In this document: positions 57,610 to 64,000 of the stretch, piece after piece
Layout: each line of letters opens with the position of its first letter
Position numbering within the stretch: position 1 is the stretch's first letter
Program-made: the position numbers and the translations under genes
Origin: Xenopus tropicalis
Lineage: Eukaryota > Chordata > Amphibia > Anura > Pipidae
DNA: 64,000 nucleotides
Reading direction: 5' to 3'
Assembly (NCBI RefSeq): GCF_000004195.4
Contig: NC_030677.2
Span: 113,299,036 to 113,363,035 of the forward strand
The notes under the pieces: model-generated
Told to the model about the DNA's origin: nothing
Seen by the model: the letters and a program-made list of their open reading frames with translations, nothing else
Database searches by the model: none

Positions 57610-57991
57610 TAGTGATGAGCGAATCTGTCCCGTTTCGCTGGAAAATCGCAAATCTTTCAAAAGATTCGCGAAACGACGAAAATGTTGCGCGTCAAAAAAA
57701 ATTGTCCCCCACGGCTATTCTTTTGTCGCCCACGGCTATTCTTTTGTCGCCCGCAGCTATTCTTTTGTTGCCAGCGGATATTCTTTTGTCGCGTGGCTAT
57801 TCTTTTGTCGCGTGGCTATTCTTTTGACGCCCGCGACTATTTTTTTGACGCGCGACTATTCTTTTGATGCGAGTAACAATTTTTGGACGCACGGCAAATT
57901 TTTCCATCCATTTTGCAAAACAATCCGCCAATGGCGAAACGCGGAAATTTGCCGCAAATCCATGCCTGGCAAAACATTTCGGCCATCACTA
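57610..57991. mobile_element. hAT-type element TAGTGATG with internal tandem repeat
   Basis: The ends are TAGTGATGAGCGAA and CATCACTA, with a perfect 8-bp duplication gtcacaac at 57602-57609 and 57992-57999. Inside, 57712-57870 holds eight tandem copies of a 19-21-bp unit (ggctattcttttgtcgccca). The CpG density is high. It is non-coding. Confidence 0.9.
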
Positions 57992-57999
57992 GTCACAAC

Positions 58000-59222
58000 C
58001 ATAATCTTTTCAAAGCAAGCATTTTTACAAATCTAAGAATTGTACATAAAGGGCTAAACTCTACAAAATGGGCTAAACTCTGCAAATGGTATGGGTGGAC
58101 CGTAACACCGCTATAGTTTTGTAACTGATGTGCCCCTCTGCATCCCCTCAGCTCACCCCATACTAACCTGTGTCAGTCTCTGGCATGTCTTGAAGTTTCC
58201 TGAGTGACGGAATACTTGGGGGCAGGACAAAGTTCTGATAGGCTGGAGGGCAAAAGTAAACATTGTCCCAGCCTATGAGAATATTGTCCCAACCCCAAGC
58301 ACACCGTCAATAAGGATGCTTTTTAACTTCAAGCTGTGCCAGAGGCCAACAGAGCTTCGTATGGGGTGAGCTGGGGAGGTATGGTTAGAAAACAGTAGCG
58401 GCACTAGGGTTTAAGTCGGCACAGTGGCACTTTCCTGCTAAAATTAGAATGGGTCACTATCCCTTTAAGTGAAAATGCAGCAGAAATACAATCTGTTATT
58501 GTATGTATAATATTGTCTATTATCTTCTTTTGTTTTAAGCCTAGACAGAAGTTGAATAGCCAAAACATTAAAAAACAAGTTGTTCTTTGATAAACTCTAA
58601 TGTCACATTTTGAAGAATGTGCCCCTTATTATCTGCATTAATAAAAGTTAGAATCATTGGAGGATGTAGATGATATTATTATGGGGATTTATTGGTTGTC
58701 ATTTAATTATTCTAAGTGTTATGGTGTGGCTAGATGGATGTATTGTAAAGCACTTCCTGTAAGTTATTCATATGGAATTATGGACATGGAAAATGTAGAC
58801 AATTTAAAGGGTGACAGACATTCAAAGAGGCTTTTATGCTGTTCTATGTCAGGTATGATTTCCACTTTTTTACTGAAGGATTCCACTATTGTTGCTTTGT
58901 TTTCCTTGTCAAAGTAGTACATTTATGTTACAGCATTTAAATGGAATAATGAAAAATAAAAATGCTTTTATTATAACTTCTAACAGTACAATTTTTGCTC
59001 CTTTCTTATAAAGATCCAAGAATAAACATAGAAGCACAGTACCACCTTCTTTCAACCCAGCTACTTCTAGCACAGCCTGCCAACTGCCAGCCAGCAAGAA
59101 GGCTTTGGAACAACACTGAGTTCCAAGGTAATGCTCAAATTCTCATGTTTTAGCTATTTTTTTTAGACATTTAGTAGATTACTGCAGTGATTGCATTTTA
59201 ATGTACCTTCTGTAATGATGCT
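58000..59222. other. No confirmed gene; exon-like frame at 59014-59127
   Basis: Mostly unassigned. One 114-bp stretch has an acceptor (tcctttcttataaag) and a donor (ccaaggtaatg), and one open phase through it. I do not recognise the protein it would encode, and its phase does not fit directly to the exon at 59928. Confidence 0.3.
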
Positions 59223-59226
59223 TTAA

Positions 59227-59863
59227 AGGACATGTAAAGCCTACATTTGCCTACAATATATATCAGTTGGGCACGTCTCTCCCACCCAAATGGCATCATT
59301 TGTACTGCATATATCCCCTCCGTTTGCTAGCACCATCACATTTTCCTAAAGCAAATAGCAGCTTTCACCCAGTGGCCATTTTTCTTCTGATACATAATCA
59401 GGTACATTTAAATCTGCAAACAGCATACACACACACAGACCCTTATTCAGCATACATTTCATCAAGAATGCAGGCTCACACAGGCAGAACTGTCTCTGAT
59501 AAAAGTTCTGCTTTGTTTGAACTGAGCACAAGAGGGGAAAGTTAGGAGAAAAAAATTGAAGCAGACAGCTAGAGATGAGTTTCTATGGGAACCAGCAATG
59601 CCATCTCTTTACTGGCTGCTAGACTGGGGGGCGTGTTTAGTAATCTGAGCTTAGAACAACTGAGCATGCCCACAAGCCAGGAATCAAAGCAAATTCCCAA
59701 GGGGGTGTGGCGAGTGGGTTACAGGAGGAGAAGGAAATCTAAGTGATTAAGGAGATGTTGCAGCCTTACTATTAACCTCTGGACAACCAGTGTGGCAGGT
59801 ATTGAAAGATTTCAAAGAGGCTGTTCACTGATTACATTTTTGTGTGTGGGGTTTACGTGTCCT
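59227..59863. mobile_element. TTAA-site element, intact ends
   Basis: The ends are AGGACATGTAAAGCC and TTTACGTGTCCT, flanked by TTAA on both sides. It is 637 bp, with no transposase. A trimmed copy is at 52833-53400. Confidence 0.82.
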
Positions 59864-59927
59864 TTAAAACATTCTTCTTTAATAAATGGCAATAAATAAC
59901 TTACTAACATATGTAATCTGTAATCAG

Positions 59928-60626
59928 CATGAAAAAGGAGAGCAAAAACTGGAGCAGAAGGATAAAAAAAAGGAAAAGGCCTTAAAAAGATCTCTGTCTG
60001 ATATCTCACGTATCGAAGGACCCCCTTCTTCTTATACAGCAAACAGGGGCGGGTTAACCATTAGGCATACCTAGACTATGGTCTAGGGGCCCATATAGCT
60101 TTTTTAAATTTATTAATGTTTTATTTATTATTATTTGTGCTGTGTGTGTGTCAGTGCCCAAGTTTCAGCCAAGCTCTCAGCTCTCTATGCCGTGTTGTGT
60201 CGGGTTCAGCACACACCAATGACGTCACTGGCATGAACCCGACACCGCATGGAGAGCTGAGAGCTTGCATAGTCGCACCACTACAAGAGGGTAAGGGAGG
60301 CTGGCCTGTAATCCGTACATGATGGCAGCTGTCTGCTAGAGAAATAAAGCACTGTTCCAATGTAGCAATTAAGGCACCGCTTTATAGATTGGTGTCCTGT
60401 CATTCCCAGCCCACCCCTGTTCTAGCAGAGTTAATAAAAACAAGAGGGTGAGTGGGGGGGGGGGGGGAGAAAAGAAATACACATATTCCTGCAGCGTCAT
60501 TGCGGTTTTCAAGGGGGGGCCTCTACAAAGTGTAGCCTAGGGGTCCCACAAATTATTAATCCACCACTGACAGCAAGTTTAAGCTCCCAAGAAGCAACTA
60601 ACAAAAAGAGAATTAAAATAGATTGA
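59928..60626 (+). pseudogene. Lys-rich terminal exon split by a hAT-type insertion
   Basis: A splice acceptor (ctgtaatcag at 59918-59927) has a perfect TACTAAC branch-point sequence at 59902-59908. The frame reads HEKGEQKLEQKDKKKEKALK, then RSLSDISRIEGPPSSYTA, and is cut by an insertion at 60044-60569. Joining the two sides across one copy of the 8-bp duplication keeps the frame, which continues SLSSQEATNKKRIKID to a stop at 60624-60626. The low-complexity, basic composition resembles nuclear-protein tails. I do not recognise the gene. It lies 2.7 kb downstream of the USP Cys-box exon on the same strand, but a link is not shown. Confidence 0.4.
60044..60569. mobile_element. Non-autonomous hAT-type element inside an open frame
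   Basis: The ends are CAGGGGCGGGTTAA and TTAATCCACCACTG (imperfect inverted repeats), with an 8-bp duplication acagcaaa/acagcaag (7 of 8). It is 526 bp and carries a G-run at 60453-60466. It is non-coding. Confidence 0.85.
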
Positions 60627-61010
60627 TCTATATTATTAAAGGTATTTCCTAACAATTTGTAACATATGTAGTAGTTCTCTTGGTTTAGTCATCTACAGAC
60701 CTATAGCTATGTTCAACTTCTGCAATAACAGCAGGTTTGCTAGAGATCTACAGTAACAAATAAATGCTTTTATATTCAGACTGTTAGGAAAGCAAATATA
60801 GAGGCTACCATTACCAATATATTTAAATAATTGCAGACCCCGAGTGAGAAAAAAAGAGAATAAACATAAATCTACTTCCACAGCAAGTTCTAGTATCAGC
60901 CAAGAAGAACGAAAAATAAAGATTACATTTATCAGACTTGTATTACAGGCAACTTTTTTATATTTTATTTAATATAATATGGATTTCCTATAATTCAACA
61001 AACAGCACAT
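60627..61010. other. No confirmed gene
   Basis: At 60880-60925 there is a stretch resembling the tail of the exon above (acagcaagtt, then ccaagaagaac, then gaaaaataaagatt). It would encode TASSSISQEERKIKI, preceded by a frame NKHKST. This may be a duplicated exon end or chance similarity in A-rich DNA. Confidence 0.25.
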
Positions 61011-61013
61011 ATA

Positions 61014-61327
61014 CAGGTATGGGATCCATTACCCACAAACCTTTATCCAGAAAGCTATGAATTACGGTAATCTCCCAAAGAGGCCATTTTAGTCCAATTG
61101 TTTAGATTTTCAAAAATGATTTGCTTTTTCTGTGTTATAAAAAAAACAGCACCTTGTACTTAATTGAATTAAGATATAATTAATCCTTATTGGCGACAAA
61201 ACAATCCTATTGGTTTTTTTTTAATTTAAATGATTTTTAACTAGGTTTGGTGATCCAAATTATGGAAAGATCCCTTATCCAGAGAACCCCAAATCCTGAG
61301 CATTCTGGATAACAGGTCCCACACCTG
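61014..61327. mobile_element. CAGGTATGGG-family MITE, best copy
   Basis: The ends are CAGGTATGGGATCCATTACC and AACAGGTCCCACACCTG, flanked by TA on each side. This indicates a TA target site. It is 314 bp and non-coding. It is the reference for the copies at 1.2, 2.3, 28.7, 34.4 and 52.2 kb. Confidence 0.85.
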
Positions 61328-61539
61328 TATTTACATATTTGACGGTAAGATTGTTTAAATGAAATACTGGTGACATTATTACCACCATCATATTTTTTGA
61401 ATAAATATGATAATTGAACAGGTGTATTGCTCCAATGTGCCATGATTTTGGCCAATGTACAGTTTCAAAAGAGAATTGAATGAATGCTTATAAGCTCTTC
61501 CTCCCCCTGCCTTTAAAAATAGGAAAACACTCTTTTCCA

Positions 61540-61770
61540 GTAACTTGCAATTAAATATTTATATATACATCTATTTTTATATTTAAAAAATATATTGTAT
61601 TAAAAATGCAGTATATTCATGAATTTTAGAGCAATATACTATAAAAATATAGTTATAATATTGGAATATTTTAAATACATATATTTTGTATTTATATTTT
61701 TATATATTTTTTATATCATTTAATATTTATATAAAATCTATATTTTTTTATCATGTATACCAATATTTTT
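61540..61770. repeat. AT-rich tract
   Basis: Over 200 bp of almost pure A/T with many tatattttta motifs. No function is evident. It could be a matrix-attachment or easily melted region, but that is only inference. Confidence 0.7.
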
Positions 61771-62179
61771 ATATTAAGTATGAGTAGAGTATGCAGAAGA
61801 TTCAATTTTGAACCTTCTACTGACATCCCAAACCCTCCAGTTTGCTTTACACTGTATGGAGAGAAGCATACTGTGCCCAGAGTGAAGTAACTGCTGCAAA
61901 AAGCTTCCATTTGATTTTCCATTCTAGCCTTTCCCTCTCCTGTTTGCTTATACCCTTGGCCTCTGCCCCCTTTCCATTGTGCAGAAGGAGTTTCCACCAT
62001 TCCGCTCATAAGATGGAAGCACACAGACCGCAAAACCTACTAATAAGATTTGTGATGAGCACTGGTTTGGGCTCTGGTTAAGCTGATGATCCTTTATGGT
62101 TGCCCAGAAGCCTGCTCCAAACCGGAGCTTATTGTAGAACATTAAGAAGTTCTTGCATCTGTGTGTTTCTGTCTTCCAG

Positions 62180-62298
62180 AGTGGCAAGATTACTTTCTGA
62201 AGAATGGCACAGCATAAAGAAGGAGGCAGTGGCAAATGGGGATGAGCAAACAGGTGCAGGAGAAGATAAACATACAGGGAAATACAGGTGCAGAATAG
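62180..62298 (+). other. Exon-like frame, gene not recognised
   Basis: It has an acceptor (gtttctgtcttccag) and a strong donor (aataggtgagaat), with an open phase reading LLSEEWHSIKKEAVANGDEQ, then TGAGEDKHTGKYRCR. The composition is charged and Gly/Lys-rich. No family is recognised, and expression is unknown. Confidence 0.3.
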
Positions 62299-62751
62299 GT
62301 GAGAATGGGAAAAGGAAGAGAACAGCTAATGTAGAAGTAGAAAGGGGTCAGATATGTGAAATGAAAGGGATGCAATATTGTTTGTATTTTGTTCTATGAT
62401 ACTCTGTTATGTTGCTTCCTTCACTAATACAGTGCTGACTGCGTTAGTCGTGGTTGTATTAGTGAAGGGCTGATGGGAGGTGGCACGTGGGCACGTGGGT
62501 AGAGTGTATCTACATAGGCAGGAACTCGGTAAGGCATGATTTATGCTATTCTGTGGCCAACTACCCCTAACCCTCTGATTAACACAAAAGCTAGATGACA
62601 GAAAGAAATTCTAGAACTGGATGGTAAGATGTGGAAAGATGACCCTGAGATAACTGGCTTGACTAGGAATAGATACATTCAAGTGAAATGCCTTAACCAA
62701 GCCTCCTTTACAATGAATGTACTAGCATACAATTCTCATGCTAATGCTTAA

Positions 62752-63181
62752 AGGGGGGGTTCCCCTTTAAGTTAACTTTTAGTATGTAGTAGAATGTCAT
62801 ATTTCTAGCAACTTTGCAACTGGTCTTCAGTATTTCTTTTTTTTTTTTTTTAGAATGTTTTTATTTTTTGTCTTCCTCCTCTACATCTTTCCAGCTTTTA
62901 AATGGGGGTCACTGACCCTGGCAACCAAAAAACTTTTATTATTGTTCTTACTTTTTAATCTATATCTTTCTCTTCAATCCCTCTCCTATTGATATTTTAG
63001 TCTCATTCAAACCACTCCCTGGATGCTAAGGTAAACAAGATCCTGGCAACCAGATAGCTGCTGATATTCCAATCTAGAGAGCTGCCGAACAACTAAAAAA
63101 AAAATGAAAATCAGTTGCAAATTGTCTCATAGTATCAATGTATTTGTCATACTAAAAGTTAATTTAAAGGTGTACAACCCT
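62752..63181. mobile_element. TTAA-site MITE, GTTCACTGACCCC family
   Basis: It lies between TTAA duplications, with ends AGGGGGGGTTCCCC and GTGTACAACCCT. Inner inverted pairs ttaacttttagtatg and atactaaaagttaa are near the ends. It is the intact relative of the segment at 15430-16172. Confidence 0.75.
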
Positions 63182-63185
63182 TTAA

Positions 63186-63800
63186 AGTGCAGTGTTCAAG
63201 ATTCTACTTTTGAAGGTTCTATTTCATGTATTGTAGAGATGTCCTGTTATTCAGGAATTCTGGGATGTGATGCTTAAATATATTGCTGATGCCCTTGCTT
63301 TTTCTGCTTTATTCTGGGTCTTGAGACCACACTCCAGCATGTGCTACTTAGATTTGTTTGCTTTTCTATGCTAAAAAATGCAATTTTTAGAAATCTATAA
63401 CCCATACATGCCAAGGCCAGGCAAGAGGTTGTCAAGATAGATGATGATATACAGGCTTCTTGGCTGTCTACAAAAGATAAGATATACTTTGTAAGATATA
63501 CTGATTACTCCTCTATATTCTTGGATTATTTGTTTCTAGTTGCTTTCCTTATTGTTTATGTTAGTAGTTATATTATAAAAAATAAGCAAAATAAAAACTT
63601 CTTAAAAAAAAAAGAACCTATTGATTCAAGAAAAAAGGAATGTATTTAGATGGGGATAAGAAATGGGTTAAACAATTAGTGTAAAGCTCTAACTGCTGTA
63701 GAATTGAATTGAGAAACTGAATTATAGGTTATTACCCAGATGGTATTATACTCCTTGAAAACTAATGCCAGCAACATCTGCTAAAAATGCACTTTTGCAC
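63186..63800. other. No gene recognised
   Basis: AT-rich sequence with A-runs at 63575-63615. Nothing is recognised. Confidence 0.4.
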
Positions 63801-64000
63801 ACACAGGCAGCATAGGGCAGGCAGAGTATGGCACTCACAGGCAGCATAGGGCAGGCAGCATATGGCAGGCAGAGTATGGCACATGCAGGCAGAGTATGTC
63901 ACACACAGGCAGCATAGGGCAGGCAGAGTATGTCACACACAGGCAGCATTGGGCAGGCAGAGTATGTCACTCACAGGCAGCATAGGGCAGGCAGAGTATG
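63801..64000. repeat. 34-bp minisatellite in reverse orientation, runs off the window
   Basis: Tandem cacacaggcagcatagggca-ggcagagtatgg units. This is the complement of the unit inside the hAT-type elements at 42 and 50 kb. No CAGTGCTGTCC end was seen on the left side, so either the array stands alone or the element end has been lost. It continues past 64000. Confidence 0.88.

Noticed and set aside
58657..58917. 86-codon frame at 58.66 kb
   Set aside because: AT-driven composition, no clear donor or family motif, although it lies between exon-like segments.

Overview
The window looks like frog nuclear DNA, most likely Xenopus. The case rests on one single-exon vertebrate gene (tmem271) in a CpG island and on dense DNA transposons of the kinds common in that genus. 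These are Tc1 elements, many hAT-type elements with 8-bp target duplications, Harbinger-type elements with TWA duplications, TTAA elements, and CR1 and L2 LINE pieces. I cannot tell X. tropicalis from X. laevis. No rRNA, tRNA, CRISPR array, prokaryotic operon or virus was recognised.

Layout: 1-31 kb is gene-poor and repeat-rich. It holds two Tc1 transposons (3.1-4.7 kb, one in-frame stop; 13.8-15.4 kb, frameshifted and lacking the first catalytic Asp), CpG-rich foldback elements (6.3, 8.6, 9.3, 10.9 kb) and an L2 LINE at 21.7-25.6 kb. The L2 reverse transcriptase is split by a 1.8-kb hAT-type element filled with a C-rich minisatellite. 31.2-34.0 kb is the tmem271 locus: CpG island, stacked upstream ORFs, intact 290-residue ORF and a candidate 3' UTR. 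34-57 kb is again repeats, including two hAT-type elements carrying the same 34-bp minisatellite (42.1 and 49.7 kb) and a stack of nested insertions at 52.2-53.5 kb. 57.2-62.3 kb has scattered exon-like pieces: a USP36/42-type deubiquitinase Cys box and a Lys-rich exon cut by a 526-bp hAT-type insertion whose removal restores one open frame. The right edge ends in a free-standing array of the 34-bp minisatellite.

The strongest functional call is tmem271. Most other content is mobile DNA, useful mainly for its insertion history. The odd points are the exon-splitting insertion at 60 kb, hammerhead-ribozyme-like motifs beside AT microsatellites, the minisatellite-bearing hAT elements, and upstream ORFs that overlap the tmem271 start. 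All calls are from reading the sequence; no database search was run.
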